A stretch of DNA of 64,000 nt, from positions 9,825,912 to 9,889,911 of the forward strand of contig CM066920.1 of NCBI GenBank assembly GCA_033964015.1, in the 5' to 3' direction. Numbering within the stretch: position 1 is the stretch's first letter; each line of letters starts with the position of its first letter. The notes below the pieces were generated by a model. The model saw only the letters and a program-made list of their open reading frames with translations. It was not told where the DNA came from and did not search any database. The stretch is from Scolanthus callimorphus. Its lineage: Eukaryota > Cnidaria > Anthozoa > Actiniaria > Edwardsiidae. Shown here in pieces: positions 22,527 through 34,901 of the stretch. A program made the position numbers and the translations under genes.

Positions 22527-25500
22527 ATGGCGTCCGAGGTACGTTGTTGCGAGGTTTTAGCTTTTCCTCGAATTATTCCTTTTACAGAGAGTGTTTGCGT
22601 TCTTTCATAAGTCCTAATGATACCTTGTCGTTTAATAATTTTTTTGACAGGATATTGTGAAGCATTCTGTTCATACGCTTGTGTTTCGCTCGTTAAAGCG
22701 AACACATGATATGTTTCTTCACGACCACGCTGCTCCAGTAGGGAAAGACGAATCAAGGTAAACGAACCGAACGGGACTTCACTTTTCATCTTTTTATAAT
22801 AGAATTTGTAGCCATTTACTTTTTATTTTTCGATGAAAATCATGCGGTGAACGCGAACTGGCTGCATAACTATAAAGAACCCAAAGCCACAGGAAAAATC
22901 CCCCAAAATCCCAAGCACAGAACTGAACATTCTCTGGGTAAGAGTCAGATTGCCCATCATGGTGTTAAACAATATTCCAAATAACCATGTTATAGTCGAA
23001 CAGCTGGAAGCAGAATCGAAATTGTTCGACTGAGGCATGGGTCGGAAAAGGTTTGGACTAAGGTAGAAATCAGCAAGAGTGACACGAAAAGTCAAGCAAC
23101 AAGCCTTGGGGGGTGCCTGATACAACTCCTTATTTCAAACTAATCCAAGAGCGTTTAGACCAGGAAGGGGTTGATCTATGACCCTCCTAGCCCTCTGGAA
23201 TTTCATGTGAAAAATATAGTGGTTTTGTGGGAATTAAAAGTCATTTGATCACCCCACCCCTGTCAATTCAATTTTATTTCTCACACTAATAAATATATTT
23301 ACAAAATACATATTTTTAAAAAAAGCTGTAGAACATGACAAAAGAGAAATAAGGTTTATGTCCAAAGGAGCGAATTGCTTTTGAGTTGGACACTGCTTAC
23401 GGTGGGAAAAAAGCAAATTAAAAAAAGTACATTCCTGTGGAATTTCCAAATCACTTCCCTTGGGGAGGTATAGGTGTTTTCTGGAATCACTCAATCGGAA
23501 TTCTGAGTATCTTCTTGCACTCAATATTTTGTTTTGTTCACTTGTTTTCAGTGAAAGATTGAAAATGGCCTGTAAAATTCGAGATGAGTATGCAGCTATA
23601 AAAGACTCTGTACCAGCTCCTAAAGAGACCTCTGGACAACCTAGAACAGTTGCCCTAAGTACCCATCACGAAGGTGAATTAAAACTTTAATAGCAAATTT
23701 GAGGCTATAGTAAAAAAATGAAAATAAAAGTCAACAAACTTGGCTAATCAGAAGAAGTAGAAATTGGAATCAAATCCTACAATTTAGTATAGCAACTTGC
23801 ATTAGTTGTCAAGCAACGGATGTTGCTCGAAACATCAAAGGTGTGTTCTAGTTCCAGTTAGAAGATTTATCGCTGTTATAGCATTACTATCCTGGATGCC
23901 TAATCTACACTCTATTAATGGTATATTATGTGTGTTTAGCCCCTCCAGCCATGCTAGCAATACAAGGAGGCCACCCCTATCCTCATGCTCCAGGTATAGT
24001 ACTGCAGTCCTCTCTTCTGTTGATGAACCCTAAATTTGATTTGGAGCTCACCATTAATTGCAGAGTGGAATGTATGGAAAGTAAAGTATGTCACTTCCCA
24101 GCTGGAAATCTCTGAGGGATATAGTGCCTGATACAGAATAACAATATTGTTTCTATTGTACAATGCTTAATTTTTAGAGAATCAGGCACCATTGGCTGAC
24201 ACCAGGTCATGTGATCACTCTCAGCCAATGGAAATGCACAAATATTTAATATTTAACTTAGTATCTTTCTATTTTGCAAAGAAATAAAACATTATCTACT
24301 GTTCCAACAACAAGAAATATTGTAATATCATAATTTATTCCTCTTTTCATAAATAACATTTCTATGTTAGTTCTTCCAATTAATCTTTTTCTTGATATTT
24401 CTATGACTTGCCTGCTTTTTATATAAATTCCTACTTTGACTTTTCGGGAAGTTAACAAGAAAACCAACCGGTTCATTTAACTTCCCTCTCGTACTTTTCT
24501 TTTCAAATTTCCTTTATACGCTACCCCTAGATACTGCATAATAATATTGCAACTTTTTTTTAACATTTCATTATGAGTCAATAAAGATTATGATTATTAT
24601 GATTATGATTATGTATGTACTATAATTAATATCACTTTTAGTTACCTTAAGTTTATTAACATCTGAACCAATTGAACTATCAGCACATAAGGCAGAGGTG
24701 ACTTGAGCCTTCTGTCTTCTGTCATATTGTGCAACAGAAATAACCAGAGCTTCTTATTTCTTTTAATGTGATTTTCATGTCACATTTTGCAAGGCTCTGG
24801 TATATCTTTAGTTAACACCAACATGGGATTTTCAATTTGCACTTTCACAATTTCAGATAATATGTGACCCTGCATGGGAAAACGTATCATAACGATAGAT
24901 CTTTAAACGGTCATTTTCTAACGATCACCAAACGATCTTTTCGTTTCGTCTAACGATCTAGTAAAATTGCCTAACGATCTAGTGAGTACACCTAACGGTC
25001 ACAAAGTTAATGAGGAGTTAATGCAAACGCTTTGCCTAACGATTTAGTTACCTCTCTAACGACCCAGTTCAATTAATTTATACAAGCGTTTGATCAAACG
25101 GCGTAATGCCAAACGTTGTTGATAAAAATAATGAGCGTTAAAAATGACTTGCTCTTTTTCATGCTTTTTTAGTTTTGAAGTCCACAGCAAATTCGGTCAG
25201 CATCTATTCTGCCATCAAGAAACTTGCAAAGAGCTTACGAAACAGAATAATAGACATAATAAAAGAGTAAAACATTGGTTGGCCTTTTCCACGTGCGTTG
25301 CGTCTTTGCTCGTGCTTCTTCAAACTTTATGAACGCTGCAATTCCGGTTTGCAAAACATACTGAATAGTTAATAAAGAAACTTACCGTCCAACCATCCAT
25401 GCACATTGAGTGTTAGATAAAACTCCTGGAAACACTTTCAAAAGTTCCATTCCTGTTATCGATGAGGTGCAATGCCAAACCAGTTGCGGAATTTCGGGCG

Positions 25501-28500
25501 GGATGTGTTAGCCGGAAAATTAGCCAAAACTAAGCTTTGCAAAACTAATATCGAGTGTGGCTATATTTTATTTAGATGAATCGATAATATTACACTGAAA
25601 AGCTAGGGAAATCCACCTTATTTGCATCGTGATAGCGAAGAATGAAGTATGTACGGTATTCAAGCGAAACCGAAGAGGAGTTATGTTTAGTTTATTTTTA
25701 CAATATAACGCGCATTCTGATTCGCTATCTAAAACAATATGTGTCAAATGCAACCAATCAGAAAGCATATTAAACTAAGATAGTTCCCAAACCTTCTCTG
25801 AATTACTAGATTTTCATCGATCTTCGATGATCGATCTTCAATGTTTTTATTGAGCTTTTATGAGAAAAAAAAACATGAAAAAGGAGTGGAAATATTATTC
25901 AACCTGATGATAAGCTTTTTTAAGCAAACGTTGATCAAAATATTCCGGTTTTTTTGGCAAACGTTCGCTGATTTATTAGATGTTACGGAAAGAAGTTGCG
26001 GGTTTTATCCAAAGTTGCATGGCAATTATATTTTAGCGATGGAAGAACTTCACCTTCGCAATGGTTTCTCTGGATCCTTGGCTTTGACATCAATGGCCCT
26101 GAATATCAGTTTTTGAAACATCTTCAGCGGGCATCCGACCAATTAATGAGAAGGGTGGTGGATCAAGTGATTTCATGCAAAACACGATCGTTTAATCAAA
26201 CGGTTCGTCCGATTATTAAAAAGTTCAGACCGTTTGGCGAGGTCGTTTCATCTAACCTCTTGTCACTCATGAATTATTCCTATCGAAACATGAATAATTC
26301 ACTAACGATCTCCTAGCTGGACGTAACGATTTGACTTTTTCGCCTAACGATTTTCCCTAACGATCTAACGACCACCTAACGCTCTGACCACCTAACGCTT
26401 AGATCGTTATGATACGTTTTCCCATGCAGGGTCACATATAACTAATGCTACCTGCAAACATCTGTGATGCAATCAAGAGGCTGATTTTGGTTTATTGATT
26501 TTTAGGGGTCCCCCTCACACCAGAGACAGCTATACACCCCAGGCCTATCTCAGAGGCAGGCAAACAGCGTGTGTTATCAGAACTTCCTCTATCCCAATCA
26601 CAGTAAGTAGCCATCAAGTTATTGTGCACAAGGTTCAGTTTTCAGTTTAGAAGAAGCGAGGGTACCCAATATTGAATTGTTTGTTGCCATTTTATTGCAC
26701 TACAAACATCAGTTCACTGCCATTATAGCAAGCCAGTCTTCACTTTGGGCTAAAAATCCATAAGAATAATCCACTTTCAAATTCTCTGCTATACACCTGA
26801 ATAGGCATCAATGGTGCACAAATAAAGTGGGAGCCTCAGTTTGAAGTAAAAAAGTCAAGAATACTGATGAGAAACTGATGAAGCTTGAATTGAGATAATA
26901 CTTTACTTCAAATTGAGGCTCCCATTGTATTTATGCATGGTTGATGCTTATTCAACAGTAGAGCAGAGGATTAGAAACTAGACTTTATTAGGACATTTTT
27001 TTAACTGGCCACAGTACATTTTCAAGAAACTTGTTTCCCTTGTTTATGAAACCACACTAGTTCTATATATTTTTTAAATAAAAAACTTAGTTTAGCTAGA
27101 CCCTAATTTTAAATATTTATTATCTCAGGTTTGAAGCTCAGAAATATACACCTGGAATACTGGATATTCAACAGAAAGCCTTGTCATCAGGTGGCAAGGA
27201 AAGACTTGGGCCAAAATCAAAAGCTCTTGTCATGTCAGGAGGAACAAAACAACAACAGTCAACAGCACTTATGCATCAGCGCAAGGCATCAACATTGCCA
27301 AAACCCCAATGGCATGCACCTTGGAAACTGATGAGGGTGAGTCAGGAAAATGAGAACCAGGCAGGGCTTCTGGTATTTTGCACGGTCAGAGACATTTCTT
27401 GCAAAAAAGTGACAAGTTGAATTTTTTTCATCAAAAATGTTTAACAAATCAAAAGTCTAAAAGCGACCATTAGCCCCTAAAATTATCATAAAATCTGCAG
27501 GTATGGGGCAGGCTCTTCCATGGGGTTAGTTGGAAATTTGGAATTCATCTGGTATTTGTTGTCACCAGCGAACCCCGAGCACATGCAGGCTAGCTGTGAG
27601 AGCAGGGAACAGAGAAACTACAAATTTGTTGTAACAATTTGGGAATCTTTACACCCGTATTAGGCTCAATTTCATGCCCTGTTTGGGACACCTGTTTTTC
27701 CTGTCTTTCAGGTGATAAGTGGTCACACTGGTTGGGTGAGGTCAGTAGCTGTGGAGCCTGGAAACAAGTGGTTTGCAACAGGATCTGCCGACAGAACAAT
27801 CAAGGTGAATACAAAATCTATTATGAAAAGTACCTACATCTTCTTCTGTAATCTTTGTTTTTGAAATTGCATCCTAGGCAGGAGCGAAAGCACATTACAC
27901 CAAAACAGGGTTAAAATTAGAAGCAGCAATTGCACTTTTTTAAGAAGCAAGAAGGGCACTGGGGGTTTGAAGTGATGACTTGCCTCCTTGCTCCTCACAT
28001 TTTCGTTACACAGAGTTGTAATTATTAGAGATATTGATGCAAAAATTGCTGATGAAAACACATCCTTCCAAGCTGTTGATCTCACAAAATGTTTTTACAA
28101 AGCCATGCAATGTTTGTTATAATATTATTGGTTTGGGAAAGAACACAGTCCTGAGTTTAGTGTTAATCACTCTATAGCAGTTCATACGATTGTTTACATT
28201 GGTTACTGTTGACACTCTTACAACTTTATGATGCTCTTCTTTCAGATTTGGGACTTGGGCAGTGGTAAATTAAAGTTGTCTCTCACTGGACACATTAGTA
28301 CTGTCAGAGGACTTGTTGTCAGCCCAAGACATCCATACTTGTTCTCTGGTGGTGAAGATAAACTTGTCAAATGCTGGGACTTGGAATATAACAAGGTATA
28401 CTGTATTCTTAGGGGTATTATAGTAGGGGATTATACAGCCCTTATTCATATATCAACATACTGTAGGATTAGGCATACATGTAAAAAATACATATTGTTT

Positions 28501-31500
28501 ATTTATGATTATGTTAATTCTGTTTATTTTGAGCCTGGATTACTTAACTTAGCAGACAGATAAGTCCGAAAAGTCCAGACTTTGCAGTATGAGACTCAGC
28601 ACATTAGGCAGAGGTGACTTAAGCTTTCAGTCTTGAGACACTCTTGAATATTGTGCAACAGAAATAACCAGAGCTTCTCTCTTTTGGTGTGATTCTTGTA
28701 TGATTTTGATCACTCTACAGTGGCACTAGAACAGGTTCTAAAATATAGTGATTGGTAGCTGATTGTATATAGTATTATATATTGGAATTATTAATGATGT
28801 GCAAACTCTTAGGTTTTAGTATAAACCAACTAATGGTCTATTACAAATCCTGCATTCTAATTGGCTGAGCTACTTATGGTCTATTAGTGATAGACCGTGC
28901 CTGGCAAAACCACCACCTTTCTTTGCAAGAAAACTTGATTTTTTCAACATAAAATAATGGAATTCATTGCCAAAACTGACCAACTAGTTGGTTTATACTA
29001 AAACAATTAGACCTCTCGTCCTCATGTGCTGATATCAATAGACCATTCGGCCTTCGGCCTCATGGTCTATTCATCATTAGCACATTCGGCTCGAGGTCTA
29101 ATTGTTAAATAGTTACAATGCTTAGTTTTGGTGCATTTCCATTGGTCAAAAGTGATCATTTGACATTGATAGGCTTGACTATCAGCCAACAGATCCTGTT
29201 TTGCTCAAAATTCAGCATTGTTGTAAGGCACTACCCGCGATAGATTCCCCTTGGAAATTTATGTTCACACTTTATATAAGCCCTCAAGCTACACATGTCA
29301 AATAATATTTGCTGTGAACATATCTATTTCTCTCTTTCACCAAGTTTCTGTATTCATCCTTCTTTTTAGTTGACTCACTGCTAGAACATACAACCCCTAT
29401 AATGTAGTGGTATTTAAAGCATCAATTTTGCGCCCTGCTAAGATCCACTGAAAACGTGTTGGTTAGCATAGCTTTAATTAAAATGATATTATTCTTGACA
29501 TGAGGCAGCATACTGTAGCTACCGTATTTACCCGTATATAATGCGCACTCGTCGGCACTCACGACTACGCCGGGATTTTTGCGATAAAATCACCCTGTAA
29601 ATGCCTGCTAGAAGGCTACAATGCATATTAATATTAGTACAACTATTTAAATTTTGCGTGAAATCACTTGTGGCACAAGATTTCTCTCAAACAAACAATT
29701 AAAATGAAGAAACCGTCGGAAAATTTCACTCATCTGTTCATGGTGAGTACATAAATCAAGAGAGAATTGCACTTGTTTGTTGACAATTTTTCCCCAAGTC
29801 TTATGGTTGTTGGAGGATCGAAGTTGATTTTCACATTCTATTGTCAAACTTTATTTTTCAAATTTGACCCTCAAAATTTGGGTGCGTATTATACACGGGT
29901 GCGCATTATACACGGGTAAATACGGTAGTAGACCATGCAATAACCTGCCCTTAAACATACTCTTAAACATACTGCTACAGGTTATGTCACCTGGGTGCTG
30001 TATATGATGTTGACATGACCATACTATCTAGTACTGTAGACTATGCAATAACCTGCTCTTAATCATCTGCTACAGGTTATAAGGCACTATCATGGTCACC
30101 TGAGTGCTGTATATGATGTTGACATGCATCCTACTATTGACGTGCTCGTCACATGTGGGCGCGATGCTACTGCAAGGGTATGTTTTTACAGATGACATTT
30201 ACTAGACACACTCACATGAAAATGTGATGCCATTGTAAGGCTACCATTATGTTAAAAACGCTTTAACAGATAAAATTAATTAGCCTCCTTGGCATTAGCG
30301 AATTGGCCACTGGCATTACTGTAGTGTTCTGGCCAGCTTTGGTTTTTGGCTTGGTCTACGAACAAAATCTTATGATATAGCGATGACTCATTGAAGTTCT
30401 TGGGGATACTTAATATTAGGAGGGAAATGATATTGTACTTGCTGTATACAGCTTGTGAGGTTAGATGTCTCACTTATTTGAAATGCCAGTTTCGGGTGAA
30501 CATCTTGTCACTTATAAAGACATTAAACATTATTTTGGTATTCCATCAAAATCAGTCGTTTTTATCATATGCTATTTAGCTAAAGTTTGAAAAGTATTTG
30601 ACCATTCAATTTGATGTCAAAATGAACAAGCCCACAAAAGAAAAATGACTGAGTTTGAATTGTGGAATTATGTAAAGTTTTGTCAGATATTAGACTTTCT
30701 CAAAGTTCTGTAAAAAGTGTTGTGCTTGGTTGGGTCACTTCGCAACTCATCTCGGCTCGCTTTTGTTAGTATCTTTGAGAAAGCGACTTGTGGCAAGTCT
30801 AGTCAGATATGTACTTGAAGTTTAAACTTGAAATAAAAGTTGCATAGTAGGCAGGAGTGGTTTGAGTACCAAATCTGATTCCTCTCGTTATTACTATGCT
30901 ACAGTAATGTCCAGATCCAATAAAATCTTGTGACATGCAGATGATCCACTGCTGTCTGCTATGAGACTTGGAGTACATTTTTTTAACTTGTAAATATGTG
31001 AAGCATAAAGTTATCATGTTATCATCATGACAGGGTGTTATCATTGCAGGGTGTGATGTAACAAACTCCCTCGCTCACTCCAGTCTAATAAACTTGATTA
31101 AGGAGTTTTGATTTTTTTTTCACTCTGGGCCATGTAAATATGTGAAGTATAGAGTGTAGCAAATACACTCCATTGCTCACCCCAGTCTTGTACAGTAAAC
31201 TTGACCAAGGGAGTTTTGATTTTTCTTCAGTCCAGGCTTTAGTCAGGAGAGCAGACTTGCTTTTGCTGTTTCTTTTGTACCAGATTACAAGTAGACTTAT
31301 AAATAAATTCATTCATTCACAGTTAGAATAACTTATATACAGGTACCCAAAATAATCAAATGTATTATTATTTCCATAGGTTTGGGACATGAGGACAAAA
31401 GCATGTATCCACACCCTTAGTGGTCACACCAGCACAGTGTCATCTGTTAAGGCCCAGAGTGTGGATCCACAGGTAGGGAAACTATTAGCACATCCAGAAA

Positions 31501-34500
31501 ATTAACAATTCCTGCTATAATGTATCACTTTACCGATATTCAGAGTGATCCTTGGGCAGCCTGTTCGAAAATCTGATTATGCTAGTGAGTGAAAACATGA
31601 ATAATGGAACTCGCCTCTTGCCATTGCATGATCCTCCTGCTTGACAGACAAAACTTTCTATAGCACTCTGTTGTTATCTTTCTCTCCCCTTCCATGTATT
31701 CCCAGCCCCTAGTACAGCCGTAGATCTGTACTATCATAGGCAATTCTAGTGTTCTTTTTCTACGTATCCTTTCAAATTTCCAAAAGTCAATTTCACTGCA
31801 TATTGACTGTTCTCACATGCTGAGGCCTCCTTATTTTGTTGATTTGTTTATTCCAGGTCATCACTGCAAGCCATGATTGTACCATCAAGATGTGGGATTT
31901 AGCAGCAGGCAAATCACTTGTAACCCTTACCAATCACAAGAAGAGTATTAGGGCACTAGCACTCAACCCAAACCAGTAAGTGAGATGTGTAATGCACACA
32001 ATGGAAACCAGGGAGTGGGCCAAGTTGTCAGTGCAAACTTGATTGCACCTGCTGGGCATGTATTGTAGCCGGTGAGCCGGGTCTCATGTTTTTTTTTATA
32101 TTTGATTTTCTTTCCCCCAAGCGACACAGGAATCCTGCGCAAAAAAAGTCAAATATAAAAAAAAAACACTGGAGAGCAGGCTACAGTTATTGGGAAATAC
32201 CTACCTCCTTGAAATGAACATTGCATAGTAGGCAGGAGTGGTTTTAGTATCAAATCTGAGTCCTCTTGTTATTACTATGCTACAGTTATGTCCAGATCCA
32301 ATAAAACCTTAAGACAATGCAGATAATCCTCTGCTGTCTGCTATGGACTTGGAATACAGTTTTTAACTCATGTATATGCAAAACATGGAAATAAAGTCTC
32401 TCTGAGCCAATCAATTTATTGTCCTTTTGCCATAGCACAGTTGCTTGGCTCCACTCGCGTCCCATAAGTAAGAAAAACATATTGGCGCAAAAAAAAACAT
32501 CGTGGGAAGCCGAAGCCAATGCAATGTCAGGCTATCCCCAGCATTCCAGGGAATTATATATGTCCTGAACAAAATCATGGGAAGCAAGCACATAATATGT
32601 CTCCCTTCCCGAACGAAAGTTATTGAGAACAAAGATGCCTTTTTAGCAGTAGCAAAAATGTCGAACAACTTCTTTTTTTTTCCCAACAACTTCTTGAATT
32701 CAGCCTGGGGTGCTTTGAGGAGAAAAATACTGCAAATTTCAAGGCAAGAGGTCTTTCTGAAGGCTGTCAATTTTTGGAGTAGTGTTTTTTTTAGCAGAGG
32801 ATAACGTACATTCTGAGGAGGATTTTTTTCCCGTTGTTGGTCATTCCAGAATGTCATGCCCAACTCACGTGGTTATCTTTCCTCAGATTCACTTTTGCGT
32901 CAGCCTCTCCGGATAACATCAAGATGTGGAAATTCCCAGACGGTAACTTTCTACAGAACCTGTCTGGCCACAACACCATCATTAACTGCCTGGCCGTAAA
33001 CTCGGACAACGTGCTTGTGTCCGGAGGTGAGTGAGGACCAGCCAACTAACTCTCCCAACTAACAATAAGTTGAATTTATTACGTTACTCGATGGAATTCT
33101 TTATGCAGCTCGCAACGCAAAGATGGCGAATCACGAACATTCCTAGTTGTAGCGGGGATGTCAAAATTATAGATTACAGCGGTTTTACGTGATCAAGAAG
33201 TTCGACGATTGGCTTATCGCGGAAACAATTGCACTGCAAGTTGCAAAGCCATGTCACACGCCGCAAATTGTCTCGCAATATTTTGCGCAACGTAAAAGTC
33301 CGGTCTACTTTTTCTGTAACTTGCAGTTTTAAATTTTTGATGAGCGTCGAGGCTGAACTGCAGATTCATGTACGAAAAATGCGTCCTTATGTTGTGAAAG
33401 CCACAGTCAATCCATACACGAGATGGGTGATTTTTTACTTAAAATTGTGGAGCGTGAAGCTGAAAGGAAAACAACATATTATTTGCCTTTGATGTTTGTG
33501 TTCCATATCTTCATGCTTCATTCCAGGTGATAATGGTACGATGTATTTCTGGGATTGGAAGACAGGTTATAACTTCCAACGCATGCAAGCCGCAGTGCAG
33601 CCCGGCTCTCTTGATAGCGAGGCGGGTATTTTTAGCATGACCTTCGACCAGAGTAGCAGTCGGTTGTTCACGTGTGAGGCGGACAAGACGGTCAAGATTT
33701 ACAAAGAGGACGATACAGCGGTACGTTGGTGATGTGGTATTCTTAGCCTGCTGTATTTTGGTTAAATAGTTTGTCTTGTGTCATTCTGGATTCCAGTGGG
33801 CACAGGAATCCCGAAACGCCCAATACCCTGGCAGGAAAACCGACAACAATCCAATACAAAACATACCGCACTGGTCCGCCATACGTCATAAAGGCCGTAG
33901 CTAGAAATGTTTGGCTCGGGGCAAGCCTTGGTCATCCTTTGTTTTTGTTTGGGGGGGGGGGGGGAGGGACAAGCAGGTTTTTCCCCACATGTTGACACTA
34001 AACATTTTGCTGCGCTGGTAGGGGCAGCTGCCCCCTCTGACCCTCCGCTAGCTACGGCCCTGGTCATACGTGCCAACTAGTTACAAAACACGCGCTAAGA
34101 CTTAAGCCAAATTAGCTGAATGCGTTGTAGTGTCTGTAGTGAAACCATTCACAAAGTGCTTGCACCAATTCTCAGTAAAACCAGTGGGTCGGAGTGATTG
34201 CAAAGTGAAATCCGCGACGGGTCTTAGGAATAACACGCCAAGGGCCTTAGAAATGATACTTGAATGCACAGTAGGCAGGAGTGGGTTTATGATGTTATCG
34301 AAATCCCCTCGTATATATTGTGCTACAGAAATATCCGGGAACGATATGTTTTCAGCCTTGTCTACCTATGTCAAGGCCGGTATCAAACCTGGGATATCGT
34401 ACGATTATCATCAGTAGAACGAATACAGTCGCTTGTCTTGACACTACCTACTAGGTAGTAGTAGTGACTCAACCCCAAAGAAAAGACAAAATCAAACAAA

Positions 34501-34901
34501 CAAACAAAAATAAAACAGAAAGAACTTAGCCTGCGTAGCGGCTCTAAAAGGGAAGGGGAGGGAGTCGGGGCGATCGAAAACCGGAAATAGCGCGGGCCGC
34601 AAGGGGCTCTGGAAATAACCTTCCCAGAACCCCTTGCGGACCGCGCTATTTCCGGTTTTCGATCGCCCCGACTCTCTCCCCTTCCCTTTTAGAGCCGCTA
34701 CGCAGGCCAGGAAGAACTTTGAGTATGTGGGCTACTATATACCAGGTCCTTTGCGTTCTACTCACGGCACGAAACTTGCGGAGCGACTCTCTAGATAGAC
34801 TTGAATTTGAACTGAATATTTCCATTCTCTTCGTTTTGCAGACCGAGGAATCACACCCTGTCAACTGGAAACCCGAAATCGCTAAACGGAAACGCTATTG
34901 A
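22527..34901 (+). CDS. PLRG1: Pleiotropic regulator 1 (PRP46-type WD40 protein of the PRP19/CDC5L complex)
   Basis: Fourteen coding exons: 22527-22538, 22651-22757, 23552-23673, 23940-23993, 26506-26602, 27129-27336, 27712-27804, 28246-28395, 30076-30177, 31380-31472, 31857-31975, 32887-33026, 33527-33720, 34842-34901. All are GT-AG and in phase, giving 516 aa (human about 514). The N-terminus contains [20 protein letters not shown] charged linker ends [13 protein letters not shown] (about residue 200); then come seven WD40 repeats ([55 protein letters not shown] and the last ending VKIYKEDD). The tail is THPV-like, ending [10 protein letters not shown]. It is known as a core subunit of the nuclear PRP19/CDC5L spliceosome complex. 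The first exon codes only four residues. The upstream edge of exon 9 is duplicated at 29929-30017. Confidence 0.97.
24863..26436. mobile_element. 1.57-kb non-autonomous element with 33-bp TIRs and iterated CTAACGATC motifs
   Basis: TGTGACCCTGCATGGGAAAA then CGTATCATAACGAT at the left is perfectly inverted at the right (ATCGTTATGATACG then TTTTCCCATGCAGGGTCACA). TA stands on both sides (24861-24862, 26437-26438), suggesting a Tc1/mariner-type target; ATAT is an alternative reading. Both subterminal regions carry many CTAACGAT-type words in one orientation at the left and right. No intact transposase is seen. It occupies most of PLRG1 intron 4. Confidence 0.7.
26798..26954. repeat. Foldback element in PLRG1 intron 5
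   Basis: TGAATAGGCATCAATGGTGC and GGTTGATGCTTATTCA are the outer arms; AAAGTGGGAGCCTCAGTTTG and CAAATTGAGGCTCCCA are the inner arms. The element lies between exons 5 and 6. Confidence 0.6.
28812..29105. repeat. Complex palindromic repeat in PLRG1 intron 8
   Basis: TTTTAGTATAAACCAACTA (about 28815) pairs with TAGTTGGTTTATACTAAAA (about 28984-29002). GGTCTATT words recur and ACCATTCGGCCTTCGGCCTC follows further right. It looks like two overlapping or nested short elements, decayed. Confidence 0.5.
29519..29928. mobile_element. MITE with CTACCGTATTTACCCG ends and TAG target duplication
   Basis: CTACCGTATTTACCCG then TATATAATGCGCAC at the left is inverted as GTGCGCATTATACACG then GGTAAATACGGTAG at the right. 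TAG flanks both sides (29516-29518, 29929-29931). The local duplication supplies an unoccupied version of the same site at about 30033-30042, which confirms the boundaries. It is in PLRG1 intron 8. Confidence 0.75.
29929..30017 (+). pseudogene. Partial duplicate of the 5' edge of PLRG1 exon 9
   Basis: Bases 29929-30017 repeat 30037-30126: the branch/polypyrimidine region, the acceptor CTACAG and the start of exon 9 (CTGTATATGATGTTGACATG). The upstream copy lacks about 17 bases just after its acceptor, where the true exon reads ATAAGGCACTATCATGG, and contains no donor or remaining exon. Use of its acceptor would alter the WD40 domain reading frame, so it is a decoy or relic. Confidence 0.75.
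30843..30985. repeat. Dispersed intronic repeat (copies in three PLRG1 introns)
   Basis: The block starting TTGCATAGTAGGCAGGAGTG and containing GTCCAGATCCAATAAAA and CACTGCTGTCTGCTATG recurs at 32223-32365 with about 85 percent similarity by eye. A short form is at 34264-34350. GCATAGTA...TACTATGC suggests short inverted ends. The copies lie in PLRG1 introns 9, 11 and 13. Confidence 0.6.
32223..32365. repeat. Second copy of the dispersed intronic repeat
   Basis: Same order of blocks as 30843-30985, in the same orientation. It follows a poly-A/T foldback at 32086-32170, where TTTATATTTGATTTTC faces GTCAAATATAAAAAA. Confidence 0.6.
33891..34062. mobile_element. hAT-like MITE, GGCCGTAGCTAG ends, GTCATA duplication
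   Basis: Left GGCCGTAGCTAG and right CTAGCTACGGCCCTG resemble the CAGGGGCGTAGCCAG element at 7129-7376. GTCATA is directly repeated on the flanks (33885-33890, 34063-34068). A G-run and GGGGCAGCTGCCCCC lie inside. It is in the last PLRG1 intron. Confidence 0.65.
34528..34711. mobile_element. Palindromic MITE with 8-bp duplication AAGAACTT
   Basis: Arms AGCCTGCGTAGCGGCTCTAA then AAGGGAAGGGGAGGGAGTCG extend to GAAAACCGGAAATAGCGCGG and are mirrored on the right with one or two differences. AAGAACTT flanks both sides (34520-34527, 34712-34719). It is in the last PLRG1 intron, next to the hAT-like element. Confidence 0.7.

Noticed and set aside
25841..26316. ORFs inside the 24863-26436 element as a transposase
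   Set aside because: They are short, Phe/Ile/Lys-rich, and show no DDE/D motif or HTH; better treated as noncoding.
24863..26436. CRISPR-like array of CTAACGATC words
   Set aside because: The words are short, irregularly spaced and lie inside a TIR-bounded eukaryotic element; nothing resembles repeat-spacer architecture.
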